This document shows, piece after piece, positions 50,980 to 60,593 of a stretch of 64,000 bases of DNA. The stretch lies in contig CAILBC010000012.1 of assembly GCA_903832325.1 (NCBI GenBank), forward strand, positions 148,379-212,378, in the 5' to 3' direction. Within the stretch, counting starts at the first letter, position 1. The number at the start of each line of letters is the position of its first letter. The position numbers and the translations under genes were made by a program. Below the pieces are notes generated by a model, which was not told the origin of the DNA, ran no database searches, and saw nothing but the letters and a program-made list of their open reading frames with translations. The stretch is from an uncultured Sphingomonadales bacterium. GTDB taxonomy: Bacteria > Pseudomonadota > Alphaproteobacteria > Sphingomonadales > Sphingomonadaceae.

Positions 50980-53349
50980 TCAGGCTTCATCGGTGTTCGG
51001 TGCGGGGGCGGTGCCGCTGGCTTTGCCCTTGCGCGCCTTTTTCTTGACCACTTTGGGTGCGGCCGGGGTCAGTTCGAACGACAGCGCGGTTTCCTTCTGC
51101 GCATCCTCCTTCAGGCTGACATGGACTTCACCGCCATTGGCCAGCTTGCCGAACAGCAGCTCTTCGGCCAGCGGCTTTTTCACCTTTTCCTGGATCACGC
51201 GGGCCATCGGCCGCGCGCCATACATCTTGTCATAGCCCTGCTTGGCCAGCCACGCGCGGGCGTCGCTGTCGAACTGGATGTGCACGTTCTGGTCGGCCAG
51301 TTGCAGTTCGAGCTGCAGGATGAACTTGTCGACCACGCGGCTGACCACTTCGGGCGGCAGGTATCCGAAGGGGACGATCGCATCGAGCCGGTTGCGGAAT
51401 TCGGGGGTGAACATCCGCTTCACCGCTTCGTCACCCGCGTCGGCCTTGGACACGTCGCCAAACCCGATGCCCTGGCGCGCCATGTCGGACGCGCCGGCAT
51501 TGGTCGTCATGATCAGCACGACATTGCGGAAATCGACCGTTTTGCCGTGGTGATCGGTCAGGCGGCCATTGTCCATCACCTGCAACAGGATGTTGAACAG
51601 ATCGGGGTGGGCCTTTTCGATTTCATCGAGAAGCAGCACGCAATGCGGTTGCTGGTCGATGGCATCGGTCAGCAGACCGCCCTGGTCGAACCCGACATAG
51701 CCCGGGGGTGCCCCGATCAGCCGGCTGATCGAATGGCGTTCCATATATTCCGACATGTCAAAGCGTTGCAGCGGAATGCCCATGATCTGCGCCAGGCTGC
51801 GCGCGACTTCGGTCTTGCCGACGCCGGTCGGGCCCGAAAACAGGAACGATCCGATCGGCTTGTCCGGATCGCGCAGGCCCGCGCGGCTGAGCTTCATCGC
51901 GCTCGACAGCACTTCGATCGCCTTGTCCTGGCCAAAGACCAGCCGCTTCAGATCGCGATCGAGGTGTTCGAGCACTTTCTTGTCATCGGAACTCACCGAT
52001 TTGGGCGGGATGCGCGCCATTGTCGCGATCACTTGCTCGATTTCGCGCGCGGTGATGGTCTTTTTGCGCTTTGACGGCGGCACCAGCATCTGCATCGCGC
52101 CCACTTCGTCGATCACGTCGATCGCCTTGTCGGGCAGTTTGCGGTCGTTGATGTAACGCGCCGACAATTCGACCGCGCTCTTGATTGCATCGGGGGTATA
52201 TTTGACCTTGTGGTGTTCCTCGAACGCGGTGCGCAGTCCGCGCAGGATCTTGATCGTATCCTCCACGCTGGGTTCGTTCACGTCGATCTTCTGGAACCGG
52301 CGCAGCAGCGCGCGGTCCTTTTCGAAATGGTTGCGGAATTCCTTGTAAGTGGTCGATCCGATGCAGCGGATGGTGCCGCCCGACAGCGCCGGTTTAAGCA
52401 GGTTGGACGCGTCCATCGCGCCGCCGCTGGTGGCGCCGGCGCCGATCACCGTATGGATTTCATCGATGAACAGAATCGCGTGCGGCATCTTTTCCAGCTC
52501 GCTGACAACCTGTTTCAGCCGCTCCTCGAAATCGCCGCGATAGCGCGTGCCGGCCAGCAGGCTGCCCATGTCGAGCGAATAGATCACCGCCGGCAGCAAC
52601 ACTTCGGGCACATCGCCTTCGACGATCTTGCGCGCCAGGCCTTCGGCGATGGCGGTCTTGCCCACGCCCGGATCGCCCACATAGAGCGGGTTGTTCTTTG
52701 ACCGGCGGCACAGGATCTGGATCGTGCGATCCACTTCGGGCCCGCGGCCGATCAGCGGATCGACTTTGCCCGAAAGCGCCTTTTCGTTGAGATTGACGCA
52801 GAACTGGTCGAGCGCGGAATCTTTCTTGTTCGATTTCGCTTCGGCCTTTTCCTCCTGCTTGGGCGATTCCTCTTCGGCGCCCTTCGGAGTGCGGCTGTCG
52901 CTCTGGCGACCGCCCTTGCCGATGCCGTGGCTGATATAGCTCACCGCGTCGAGCCGGCTCATGTCCTGCTGCTGCAGGAAATAGACCGCATAGGAATCGC
53001 GTTCGGAAAACAGCGCGACCAGCACGTTGGCCCCGGTCACGGTGTCCTTGCCCGATGATTGCACGTGCAGGATGGCGCGCTGGATGACGCGCTGAAACCC
53101 GGCGGTGGGCTGGGGATCGGCCTTTTCCTGCGTTTTGAGCGACTGGTATTCCTGATCGAGATATTGGCGCACGACATCGCCAAGATCGCCCAGATCCACA
53201 CCGCAGGCCTGCATGACCTGTGATGCATCGGGATCATCGATCAGCGCCAGCAGGAGATGTTCCAGCGTGGCATATTCGTGGCTGCGCTCCGAAGCATTGG
53301 CGAGCGCGGCGTGAAGCGTCTTTTCAAGGCTCTGGGCAAAACTGGGCAT
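50980..53349 (-). CDS. clpA: ATP-dependent Clp protease ATP-binding subunit ClpA
   Basis: A 789-residue Hsp100 unfoldase. The N-terminal Clp_N domain covers about 1-145. D1 has Walker [10 protein letters not shown] and [12 protein letters not shown]2 has GPTGVGKTE and [19 protein letters not shown] and [11 protein letters not shown] identify ClpA. An acidic/Lys-rich insert (about 147-170) follows the N domain. The C terminus is Lys/Ala-rich. clpS, usually just upstream in Proteobacteria, is not visible; a DUF1192 gene occupies that position. Confidence 0.96.
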   Translation of the reverse strand: MPSFAQSLEKTLHAALANASERSHEYATLEHLLLALIDDPDASQVMQACGVDLGDLGDVVRQYLDQEYQSLKTQEKADPQPTAGFQRVIQRAILHVQSSGKDTVTGANVLVALFSERDSYAVYFLQQQDMSRLDAVSYISHGIGKGGRQSDSRTPKGAEEESPKQEEKAEAKSNKKDSALDQFCVNLNEKALSGKVDPLIGRGPEVDRTIQILCRRSKNNPLYVGDPGVGKTAIAEGLARKIVEGDVPEVLLPAVIYSLDMGSLLAGTRYRGDFEERLKQVVSELEKMPHAILFIDEIHTVIGAGATSGGAMDASNLLKPALSGGTIRCIGSTTYKEFRNHFEKDRALLRRFQKIDVNEPSVEDTIKILRGLRTAFEEHHKVKYTPDAIKSAVELSARYINDRKLPDKAIDVIDEVGAMQMLVPPSKRKKTITAREIEQVIATMARIPPKSVSSDDKKVLEHLDRDLKRLVFGQDKAIEVLSSAMKLSRAGLRDPDKPIGSFLFSGPTGVGKTEVARSLAQIMGIPLQRFDMSEYMERHSISRLIGAPPGYVGFDQGGLLTDAIDQQPHCVLLLDEIEKAHPDLFNILLQVMDNGRLTDHHGKTVDFRNVVLIMTTNAGASDMARQGIGFGDVSKADAGDEAVKRMFTPEFRNRLDAIVPFGYLPPEVVSRVVDKFILQLELQLADQNVHIQFDSDARAWLAKQGYDKMYGARPMARVIQEKVKKPLAEELLFGKLANGGEVHVSLKEDAQKETALSFELTPAAPKVVKKKARKGKASGTAPAPNTDEA

Positions 53350-53579
53350 GGGGCGCGCTCTTCAGACGGGCAGACCCGGCCTGATGGCCGGATGCCGGGT
53401 GGAATCCCCCGAAAGGGACGTTTGCAGGGACAGGCTAGAACGCCGGGTCTTAACCGGGCCTAAACCATGCCATGCGTGGGTGTGCCTTGCTCTGGCGGCA
53501 AGTATGGGAACAAGGCCGCAAATCTGCGTGCAGAAAGCGATATGGGGATGCCGCCCGGATAGGTAAAGGGCGGCACGGG

Positions 53580-53807
53580 TCATGCGGCGGGTCCGCCGGG
53601 CGGTGGAGCTGCCGGCTTTCCAAACAGGGCATCGGCCGCGGCGCGGTGCGCGCGGGCCCGATCGCGGTGCGCGCCGGTGCGGGCAATCTCTGCCTCCAGC
53701 AGCGCGATCCGGGCATCGAGCTCATCAACCGAAAGATGGTCGAGCACCTCCGTCGCCAGGCGGCTGGCCAGATCCCCGACAGGGCGCGGGCGGTCATCGA
53801 TATCCAT
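53580..53807 (-). CDS. DUF1192 family small protein
   Basis: A 75-residue protein with LSVDELDARIALLEAEIARTGAHRDR, the DUF1192 helix, and a short Ala/Pro-rich tail. The function is unknown. Homologues are common in Alphaproteobacteria. It is upstream of clpA on the same strand (230-nt gap with no visible ORF), and divergent from the quinone oxidoreductase. Confidence 0.85.
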   Translation of the reverse strand: MDIDDRPRPVGDLASRLATEVLDHLSVDELDARIALLEAEIARTGAHRDRARAHRAAADALFGKPAAPPPGGPAA

Positions 53808-53898
53808 TACGGATCACAATGTGGCGCGTTCCCGGTTGCTGTCAACCGGTCCTGTGGGTAGGGCGATGCAAAGGATTCCCAATGGGGGGGAAACCACC

Positions 53899-54942
53899 GT
53901 GCCGTCCTATTCAAGTGAAGTTTGCGCCGACCTGCCCAAAGAGATGGTGGCGATCGGGATTGCTGCCCCGGGCGGGCCCGAAATGCTGCGCCCGCAGACC
54001 ATGCCCGTGCCCGTGCCCGGGCCGGGCGAAGTGCTGATTCGCGTCGCCCAAGCCGGGGTCAACCGCCCCGACGTGGTGCAGCGCCAGGGATTCTATCCAC
54101 CGCCGCCGGGTGCGTCGCCGATCCCGGGGCTGGAAGTTGCCGGGCACATTGTTGCCTGTGGCGAGGATGGTGCGGTGCCCGCCCTGGGTGCTGCACCGGC
54201 CCTGGGTGCCGCAGTGGCCGCGCTGGTCAATGGTGGCGGCTATGCGCAATATTGCCTGGCGCGCGCCGATCACTGCCTGCCGGTGCCCGATGGCCTGTCG
54301 CTGGCCGAGGCGGCCGCCCTGCCCGAAACGCTGTTCACCGTGTGGCACAACGTGTTTGAACGCGCTTTTGCCCGCGATGGCGAAACCATCCTGATCCATG
54401 GCGGCACCAGCGGCATCGGCACGATGGCGATCGCGCTGGCGCGGCTGTTCGGGCTGACGTCGATTGTCACTTGCGGCAGCGCCGACAAATGCGCGCACGC
54501 GCTGGCGCTGGGCGCAGACCATGCGATCGATTATCGCGCATCGGATTTCGTGGCGGAAGTGGCCGCGATCACTGGCGGGCGGGGGGTCGAAATCGTGCTC
54601 GACATGGTGGCGGGCGATTATGTGCCGCGCAATCTGAAATGCCTGGCCGATGATGGCCGCCATGTCACCATCGCGGTGCAGGGCGGGCTGCGCGCCGAAA
54701 TCAGCATGGCCGAAGTGATGATGCGCCGCCTGATGCTGACCGGATCGACACTGCGCGCGCGCAGCAACACGTTCAAGGCGATGCTGGCGCAGGAAATCCA
54801 CGAAACGGTCTGGCCGCTGGTTGCCGAGGGGCAGTTGCGCCCGGTGATGGACACGGCCTTTGCGCTGATCGATGCGCCCGCGGCGCATGCGCGGATGGAA
54901 CAGGGCAGCCATATCGGCAAGATCGTGCTCGATATCGCCTGA
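53899..54942 (+). CDS. NAD(P)H-quinone oxidoreductase (PIG3-like MDR)
   Basis: A 347-residue zinc-free MDR enzyme of the TP53I3/PIG3-like group. AGVNRPDVVQRQGFYPPPPGASPIPGLE is diagnostic. IHGGTSGIGTMAIALARLFG binds NADP, and VLDMVAGDYVPRNLKCLADDG follows. The GTG at 53899 has a G-rich tract upstream; ATG 53866 or 53944 is possible. DUF1192 lies divergently upstream and the TrcR-like regulator follows. Confidence 0.88.
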   Translation: MPSYSSEVCADLPKEMVAIGIAAPGGPEMLRPQTMPVPVPGPGEVLIRVAQAGVNRPDVVQRQGFYPPPPGASPIPGLEVAGHIVACGEDGAVPALGAAPALGAAVAALVNGGGYAQYCLARADHCLPVPDGLSLAEAAALPETLFTVWHNVFERAFARDGETILIHGGTSGIGTMAIALARLFGLTSIVTCGSADKCAHALALGADHAIDYRASDFVAEVAAITGGRGVEIVLDMVAGDYVPRNLKCLADDGRHVTIAVQGGLRAEISMAEVMMRRLMLTGSTLRARSNTFKAMLAQEIHETVWPLVAEGQLRPVMDTAFALIDAPAAHARMEQGSHIGKIVLDIA

Positions 54943-55092
54943 TCCCGGTCGCCGGAGCCGGCAATATGTACCGGTTTGGGGCCCCGCTTTTGGCTTGCCG
55001 TTTGGCGCGGGCTGGCCTACATCGCCATCTTCGCGGCCGTCCTGTCTGGGCGGCCCTTATTGTTTTCGCAGCTTATCCATGAAGAGGTTTTC

Positions 55093-55797
55093 GTGAGCCA
55101 GCAGCCCACGTATCCGTTGATGCCACACGCGACCGCGTCGTGGCTGGTCGACAACACCGCGCTGACTTTCGAGCAGATCTCGGAATTCTGCGGCCTGCAT
55201 ATCCTTGAGGTGCAGGCCATGGCCGACGATCTGGCCGGGTCCAAATATACCGGGCGCGATCCGGTCCATTCGGGCGAGCTGAGCCAGGGCGAGATCGATC
55301 GCGGCCAGGCCAATCCCGAATACCGGCTGAAAATGCAGCGCGCCCCGCTGGCCATCAGCCGCACGAAGGGGCCGCGCTATACCCCGGTGTCAAAGCGGCA
55401 GGACAAGCCCGACGGGATCGCGTGGATCCTGCGCAACCATCCGGAAATTTCCGATGCGCAGATCGGCAAGCTGATCGGCACCACGCGCAACACCATCGCC
55501 GCGATCCGCGATCGCAGCCACTGGAACATTTCCAACATCAACCCCAAGGACCCGGTCACGCTCGGCCTGTGTTCGCAGCGCGAACTGGATGCGCTGGTGG
55601 CCAAGGCCGCCAAGAAGTCGGGCATCGAGGACGAGGATCTGGGTGACAGCCGGCTCGGTTCGGACCGCGAGGCGCTGATCGAGGAACTGCGCGCCGAACG
55701 CGATGCCCATTCGCGCGCCAATGCCGCCGCCGCGCAGGAAGCCGAAGCCGCCGCCTGGCTGGCCCAGCGCCGCGCCGAGGGCCGTTCGGACAGCTGA
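55093..55797 (+). CDS. DUF1013 family cell cycle regulator (TrcR-like)
   Basis: A 234-residue protein strongly conserved in Alphaproteobacteria. MPHATASWLVDNTALTFEQISEFCGLHILEVQ, KPDGIAWILRNHPEISDAQIGKLIGTTRNTI and INPKDPVTLGLCSQRELDALV are family blocks with a helix-turn-helix appearance. In Caulobacter this family is annotated as the cell-cycle regulator TrcR. A C-terminal charged/Ala-rich helix follows. GTG 55093 with AAGAGG upstream is preferred. A strong terminator follows. Confidence 0.9.
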   Translation: MSQQPTYPLMPHATASWLVDNTALTFEQISEFCGLHILEVQAMADDLAGSKYTGRDPVHSGELSQGEIDRGQANPEYRLKMQRAPLAISRTKGPRYTPVSKRQDKPDGIAWILRNHPEISDAQIGKLIGTTRNTIAAIRDRSHWNISNINPKDPVTLGLCSQRELDALVAKAAKKSGIEDEDLGDSRLGSDREALIEELRAERDAHSRANAAAAQEAEAAAWLAQRRAEGRSDS

Positions 55798-55814
55798 TTG
55801 CCCGCATGACAGAC

Positions 55815-55855
55815 AAAAAAGGGGGCGATCCGCAGGCCGGATCGCCCCCTTTTTT
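55815..55855. terminator. Strong bidirectional rho-independent terminator
   Basis: An 18-bp stem AAAAAAGGGGGCGATCCG/CGGATCGCCCCCTTTTTT around a CAGGC loop. It lies between the convergent DUF1013 gene and the bactofilin gene. Confidence 0.92.
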
Positions 55856-55888
55856 CATATCCAGACGCCCAATTCAGCCCAACCCAGT

Positions 55889-56293
55889 TCAGCCTAAAAG
55901 GGCCAGCCCCGGGCTGCCCGCGCCGTCGCGGCGGGCGAAATGGCCTTCGACATTGGCGCCCTGTTCGATGGTCAGTGCGTCATAGCGCACGTCACCGCGC
56001 ACAGTGGCGGTGCGCAGGATGATCACCTGGGCCGCTTCGACCGGGCCCGCGACGGTTCCGGCCAGCCGCACGGTCTGCGCGGAAATCGATCCGGTGATTG
56101 TGCTGCCTTCGCCCTGGACGAGCGATTTGCACACCACATCGCCCTCGATCGTGCCGTCGATGTGCAAATCGGCCTCGGCCGTCAGCGTGCCGCGCAGCAC
56201 CAGATCGGCGCCGAGCACGGAAAAGCTGGGTTCGTTGCTGCGGCTAGCCATGGTTGGTGCCCCCGTTGGCGCTGTGGGTTTTCTGGAAAACAT
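55889..56293 (-). CDS. Bactofilin (polymer-forming cytoskeletal protein)
   Basis: A 134-residue bactofilin with the beta-helix core: FSVLGADLVLRGTLTAEADLHIDGTIEGDV and successive strands to RGDVRYDALTIEQGANVEGHF. Bactofilins polymerise at the membrane and position envelope enzymes. The M23 peptidase directly upstream on the same strand is a classic partner. The first ATG (56293, MFSRKP) overlaps that gene by 50 bp; ATG 56251 would reduce this to 8 bp and give 120 residues. Confidence 0.9.
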   Translation of the reverse strand: MFSRKPTAPTGAPTMASRSNEPSFSVLGADLVLRGTLTAEADLHIDGTIEGDVVCKSLVQGEGSTITGSISAQTVRLAGTVAGPVEAAQVIILRTATVRGDVRYDALTIEQGANVEGHFARRDGAGSPGLALLG

Positions 56294-57572
56294 GGGGCAA
56301 GGGGGCCTCTAGAAACGGGCGCGGATTGACCGGCCGGTCGTTGACACGCACTTCGAAATGCAGATGCGGCCCGGTTGATCGCCCGGTGCTGCCTATCGCC
56401 CCGATCGGGGTGCCGGGCACCACCTGTTGGCCCATATGCGCCAGAATGCGCGACATATGGGCATAGCGGGTGACAAGCCCGTGACCATGGCTGATCTCGA
56501 CGCAATTGCCATAGCCCTGGCGCCCGCCGGTAAAGCTGACCGTGCCGGCGGCAGCGGCATAGATCGGCGCGCCTTTTGGCCCCTTGAAGTCGAGCCCGGG
56601 ATGGAAGGCCGCGCCGCCTTCGATGGGATCGGTGCGCACGCCATATCCCGACGAGATATAGTCAAAGCTGGCGGGCATCGTGTTGGGAATATGGGCCAGG
56701 CCCGTGTTCAGCGCGCTCATCCGGCCAAGGCTGGCGGCCAGACGCACAAACCGCGGATCGAGCGGGCCATTGCCAGTGCTTCCCGGATTGCCAGTGCTGT
56801 CCAGCCGGATCAGCGGGCCACCTGCGGCACGGGCATCGTCGGCCACCACGGCCAGCGGGTTCAGCCCGACTTTGCGCATCGCGCCGTCGGCGGCATTGGC
56901 GCGATCGTCGGCAAAGCGGGTCAACCGTTCGACAAAGGCGATCTGGCGCGCTTCGATCCGGGCCAGGCCGGCCGCCTGCGGCATCGCCTGCGAAATCTTG
57001 TGCACGGTGCGCGCGGTTTCGCTCGAACTGTCGCTGACGGTGCCCTTTGGCAGCGAATCGGGGATCGGGCCGATTACGCCCTGCACCGCCTTTTCCAGAA
57101 AATCCTGCCGCCGTTTCAGATCGCCGGCCACGGCATCCAGGTTGGCATGATAGCGCGCCACGCGGTCCTGCGCACTGGCGACCGCCGCCTCGCGCTCCAG
57201 CAGCGATCGGCGGTCTGATCCGGCGATGATCTGCGCGATCAGCGCCCAGCCCAGTACCCCGGCCCAGATGAGCACCATCGCGCCCAGCCCGGCGGCAATC
57301 CCTGCCTGCAGCCGGGTCGAAATGCGCAGGAATCGCACGTGCCCTTCGCTGCGCATGAAAAATTCGCGTTCGGGGAACCAGCGCACCAGTTCGCCCGCCA
57401 GCCGTTGGTCCAGCCGGCGCCACAGCACGGCAACCGGAGCCAGCGCGGCACGCAACCAGGTGGGCAGCAGGCGCAGCCCAAAGCCAGCACCGCCGCCAGA
57501 ACTGGGGCCAGAACCGCCGCCAGAACCAATGGGCGCACTGGTCCGCCTTGTGCTGTCGATGCTGCCTGGCAA
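56244..57572 (-). CDS. M23 family peptidase paired with bactofilin
   Basis: A 442-residue membrane-anchored LytM peptidase. A cytoplasmic N terminus precedes a helix (about 82-103), followed by a coiled coil (about 105-160). The catalytic domain has SSGYGVRTDP, AFHPGLDFKGPKG (HxxxD) and STGPHLHFEVRVN (HxH). The track extends to 58310 through proA antisense, which is not credible. No ATG is suitably placed; TTG 57572 (LPGSIDS) is the best start, but it is uncertain. The gene order peptidase-bactofilin recurs in Alphaproteobacteria. Confidence 0.85.
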   Translation of the reverse strand: MPGSIDSTRRTSAPIGSGGGSGPSSGGGAGFGLRLLPTWLRAALAPVAVLWRRLDQRLAGELVRWFPEREFFMRSEGHVRFLRISTRLQAGIAAGLGAMVLIWAGVLGWALIAQIIAGSDRRSLLEREAAVASAQDRVARYHANLDAVAGDLKRRQDFLEKAVQGVIGPIPDSLPKGTVSDSSSETARTVHKISQAMPQAAGLARIEARQIAFVERLTRFADDRANAADGAMRKVGLNPLAVVADDARAAGGPLIRLDSTGNPGSTGNGPLDPRFVRLAASLGRMSALNTGLAHIPNTMPASFDYISSGYGVRTDPIEGGAAFHPGLDFKGPKGAPIYAAAAGTVSFTGGRQGYGNCVEISHGHGLVTRYAHMSRILAHMGQQVVPGTPIGAIGSTGRSTGPHLHFEVRVNDRPVNPRPFLEAPLPHVFQKTHSANGGTNHG

Positions 57573-57903
57573 AATTTGCGACCCCCGGTGGTGCTTGCCG
57601 GATGGCCCCGTGTGCGGGGCCCGTGTGATCGTGATCTGTGTGATCGCGATCTGTGATCCGGTTGCGACTGCGCGCTTAGGCGGGCGGGGGCAGGGGGGCA
57701 CTAGCGCAGGGGCATGGAATCGGCAAAGCGTGCCGGGCGAACGGCAAACGGTTTCCGCCTGTACTGAAATCGCCAACCATGATGCCGCGCGGCATGCTCC
57801 GGGGTGCGTTTCTGCGCCGCGACTCGGTGGGGCGCTTCCGGTGGTCGGGCGCCGCAATTGCGCCGTCGTGACAGTGCCGCGCGGGCGTGGTAGGGGCACG
57901 CCC
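57573..57903. other. Divergent intergenic region between the M23 peptidase and proA genes
   Basis: This 331-nt gap contains a perfect 7-bp hairpin GGCCCCG/CGGGGCC (57604-57621) and two direct 15-bp repeats GTGTGATCGYGATCT (57623-57652). It holds no convincing gene. Promoters for both flanking genes should lie here, but I could not place them. Confidence 0.55.
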
Positions 57904-59193
57904 ATGGCTACGACACTCGATCCCGCGACCGAAACGGCGGCGCAAAGCGCCACTGACCTGGTACACCGGCTGGCGCGCGATGCGCGTGCGGCGCAGGCGG
58001 TGCTGGCGCGGATGCCGGCGGCCGACAAGGAGCGTGCGATCCGCCTTGCCGCCACGGCCTTGCGCGCTGCCGCGCCGCACGTGCTGGCGGCCAATGCCCG
58101 CGATGTTGCCGCAGGCGAAGCGGGCGGGCTGTCGGGCGCGATGCTCGATCGGCTGCGGCTGGATGACCGGCGGCTGGCGGCGATTGCCGCGGCGGTCGAT
58201 GATGTGGCCGGGCTGCCCGATCCCACCGGCCGCGTGCTCGAACGCACCGAACGGCCCAATGGCCTGGTGCTGGAACGCGTGCGCGTGCCGATCGGCGTGA
58301 TCGGCATCATTTATGAAAGCCGCCCCAATGTCACCGCCGATGCGGCCGTGCTGTGCGTGCGTGCGGGCAATGCCGCGTTGTTGCGCGGGGGCAGCGAAGC
58401 AGTCCATTCCAATCGCGCGATTCACGCCGCGCTGGTCGAAGGGCTGGTGCAGGGCGGGGTCCCTGCGGCCGCGGTGCAACTGGTGCCCACGCAGGACCGC
58501 GCCGCGGTCGGCGCGATGCTGGCGGCGGCGGGTTTGCTCGACATGATCGTGCCGCGCGGCGGCAAAAGCCTGGTCGCACGGGTTCAGGCCGATGCGCGCG
58601 TGCCGGTCCTGGCGCATCTGGATGGCAACAACCACACGTTTGTCGATCGCTCGGCCGATCCCGCGATGGCGGGCGCGATCGCGCTGAATGCCAAACTGCG
58701 CCGCACCGGAATCTGCGGCGCGATGGAAACGCTGTTGATCGATGCCTGCTATCCCGATCCGCACGGGCTGGTCGAACCGCTGCTGGCTGCGGGTTGCGAA
58801 TTGCGCGGTGATCCGCGCGCGCAGGCGATCGATCCGCGCATCCTGCCCGCCACCGAGGCCGATTGGGATACCGAATATCTCGATGCCATTCTCAGCGTGC
58901 GCGTGGTCGATGGCATCGATGCCGCGCTGGCGCATATTGCCGCGCACGGATCGGCGCACACCGATGCAATCGTGGCCCGGGATGCCGCGGTGGCCGAACG
59001 GTTCCTGGTCGAAGTGGACAGCGCAATCGTGATGCACAATGCCTCCAGCCAGTTTGCCGATGGCGGCGAATTCGGGCTGGGCGCGGAAATCGGCATTGCC
59101 ACGGGGCGGCTGCATGCGCGCGGCCCGGTCGCGGTTGAAGGGCTGATGACCTACAAGTGGCTGGTGCGCGGCACGGGCCAGATCCGGCCCTGA
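57904..59193 (+). CDS. proA: Gamma-glutamyl phosphate reductase
   Basis: A 429-residue enzyme reducing glutamyl-5-phosphate to the semialdehyde in proline synthesis. PIGVIGIIYESRPNVTADAA and LRGGSEAVHSNRAI are family blocks. The catalytic cysteine lies in RRTGICGAMETLL, and the C terminus reads YKWLVRGTGQIRP. ATG 57904 replaces the track start. nadD follows within 51 nt; proB is not in the window. Confidence 0.96.
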   Translation: MATTLDPATETAAQSATDLVHRLARDARAAQAVLARMPAADKERAIRLAATALRAAAPHVLAANARDVAAGEAGGLSGAMLDRLRLDDRRLAAIAAAVDDVAGLPDPTGRVLERTERPNGLVLERVRVPIGVIGIIYESRPNVTADAAVLCVRAGNAALLRGGSEAVHSNRAIHAALVEGLVQGGVPAAAVQLVPTQDRAAVGAMLAAAGLLDMIVPRGGKSLVARVQADARVPVLAHLDGNNHTFVDRSADPAMAGAIALNAKLRRTGICGAMETLLIDACYPDPHGLVEPLLAAGCELRGDPRAQAIDPRILPATEADWDTEYLDAILSVRVVDGIDAALAHIAAHGSAHTDAIVARDAAVAERFLVEVDSAIVMHNASSQFADGGEFGLGAEIGIATGRLHARGPVAVEGLMTYKWLVRGTGQIRP

Positions 59194-59244
59194 TTGATCG
59201 GCACAACACTGATTGATCTGGAAAACGGCGCGCCTTCGGGCCTG

Positions 59245-60018
59245 ATGGCGGGGAATCGCGATGTGCGCGATGCGCCGGGCGATGCGCGCGATGCGCCGGG
59301 CCTGCGCGCGCCGCGCGCCGGGCGGACCATCGGATTGCTGGGCGGCAGTTTCAACCCCGCCCATCGCGCGCATCGCCGGATCAGCCTGCATGCCCTGCGC
59401 GCGCTGGGGCTGGACGAAGTGTGGTGGCTGGTTTCGCCGGGCAATGTGCTGAAACCGGTGGAGGGCATGGCCGCGCTTGGCACCCGCTATGCTTCGGCGC
59501 GGCGCGCGGCGCGCACCAGCCGGATCAGGGTAACCGCGATCGAGGCCGAAATCGGCACGCGCTATACCGCCGATACGCTGGCACGGTTGCAGCGCCGGTA
59601 TCCAAAATTTCGCTTTGTCTGGCTGATGGGGGCGGACAATCTGGAGCAATTTCACCGCTGGCGCGATTGGCGCACGATCGCGCGGCTGATGCCGATTGCG
59701 GTTGTGGCGCGTCCGGGCTATACGGCTTCCGCCATGGCGAGCCCCGCCATGGCCTGGCTGCACCGTTGGCGTCGGCGGGACAGGCAGGACAAATCCGGCG
59801 CAAGGCGGAGCGCCCCGGCGCTGATCCAGCTGCGATTCGATCCGGATCCCTTGTCGGCCACGGCCATCCGCGCCGCCGACCCGGGCTGGTTTGACCGCGT
59901 GCCCGCCCGTATCCAGCGCGACATGGTTACCCACCGGCCGGTGCAGCAGGCACCGGCGCAACCGCCCCGTTTCCGGTCGCTACGGCGGCCTTTCGACGGT
60001 TCCGGGGGGCGATCCTGA
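59245..60018 (+). CDS. nadD: Nicotinate-nucleotide adenylyltransferase
   Basis: A 257-residue nucleotidyltransferase making nicotinic acid adenine dinucleotide. GLLGGSFNPAHRAHRRISL contains the (H/T)xGH-type active site, WLMGADNLEQFHRW is conserved, and LSATAIR is the ISSTxxR-like motif. The N-terminal extension contains tandem RDAPGDA units from repeated DNA at about 59259-59302. ATG 59245 is preferred; TTG 59194, abutting the proA stop, would add 17 residues. Confidence 0.93.
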   Translation: MAGNRDVRDAPGDARDAPGLRAPRAGRTIGLLGGSFNPAHRAHRRISLHALRALGLDEVWWLVSPGNVLKPVEGMAALGTRYASARRAARTSRIRVTAIEAEIGTRYTADTLARLQRRYPKFRFVWLMGADNLEQFHRWRDWRTIARLMPIAVVARPGYTASAMASPAMAWLHRWRRRDRQDKSGARRSAPALIQLRFDPDPLSATAIRAADPGWFDRVPARIQRDMVTHRPVQQAPAQPPRFRSLRRPFDGSGGRS

Positions 60019-60130
60019 TCCTGCCGGATCGCCATGACCTTCCGCCGGCCGGCGGGCGCGGGCCTGCCCGCACCGCTTTGGCACAATGCCTTTCCAACCC
60101 CACCCGAACCACGGAGACGATTGTCCCCCA

Positions 60131-60535
60131 ATGACCCCTGTTGAACCCACCATGGCGCAAGCCGCACCCGCCCCGGCGCAAGCCGCCACCCCGCGCGCCG
60201 CACCCGAATCGCTGCACGATCTCGTGATGCAATCGCTTGACGACGATCAGGCGCAGGACATCGTGTCGATCCCGCTCGAAGGCAAAAGCAGCATTGCCGA
60301 TTTCATGGTGATCGCTTCGGGCCGTTCGACGCGCCAGGTTGCGACCATGGCGCAAAAACTGGCCGAGCGCGTAAAGCACGGCGGCTATGGCCATTCGCGC
60401 ATCGAAGGCCTGCCCGCGGCCGACTGGGTGTTGATCGATACCGGCGATGTGGTGGTGCACTTGTTCCGCCCCGAAGTGCGTTCGTTCTACAATCTGGAAC
60501 GGATGTGGGGCTTTGGCGACCAGGGCGCGGCCTGA
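60131..60535 (+). CDS. rsfS: Ribosome silencing factor
   Basis: A 134-residue RsfS/DUF143 protein that binds uL14 and blocks subunit joining when nutrients are scarce. SLDDDQAQDIVSIPLEGKSSIADFMVIASGRSTRQV and GDVVVHLFRPEVRSFYNLERMW are the family signature. The Ala/Pro-rich first ~25 residues are dispensable-looking. ATG 60131 chosen. It lies between nadD and rlmH in the order usual for Alphaproteobacteria. Confidence 0.95.
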   Translation: MTPVEPTMAQAAPAPAQAATPRAAPESLHDLVMQSLDDDQAQDIVSIPLEGKSSIADFMVIASGRSTRQVATMAQKLAERVKHGGYGHSRIEGLPAADWVLIDTGDVVVHLFRPEVRSFYNLERMWGFGDQGAA

Positions 60536-60593
60536 ACCTGCTTCCGGAAAATCAGGGATTCAGGTGACGGCATTTCTGCGTTAAGCCCCGGCC

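Noticed and set aside
56244-58310. 688-residue ORF including the M23 peptidase
   Set aside because: The first ~245 residues are antisense to proA or the divergent intergenic region and are not family-like.
57226-59193. 655-residue ORF including proA
   Set aside because: The N-terminal ~225 residues overlap the peptidase gene antisense; ATG 57904 matches the ProA N terminus.
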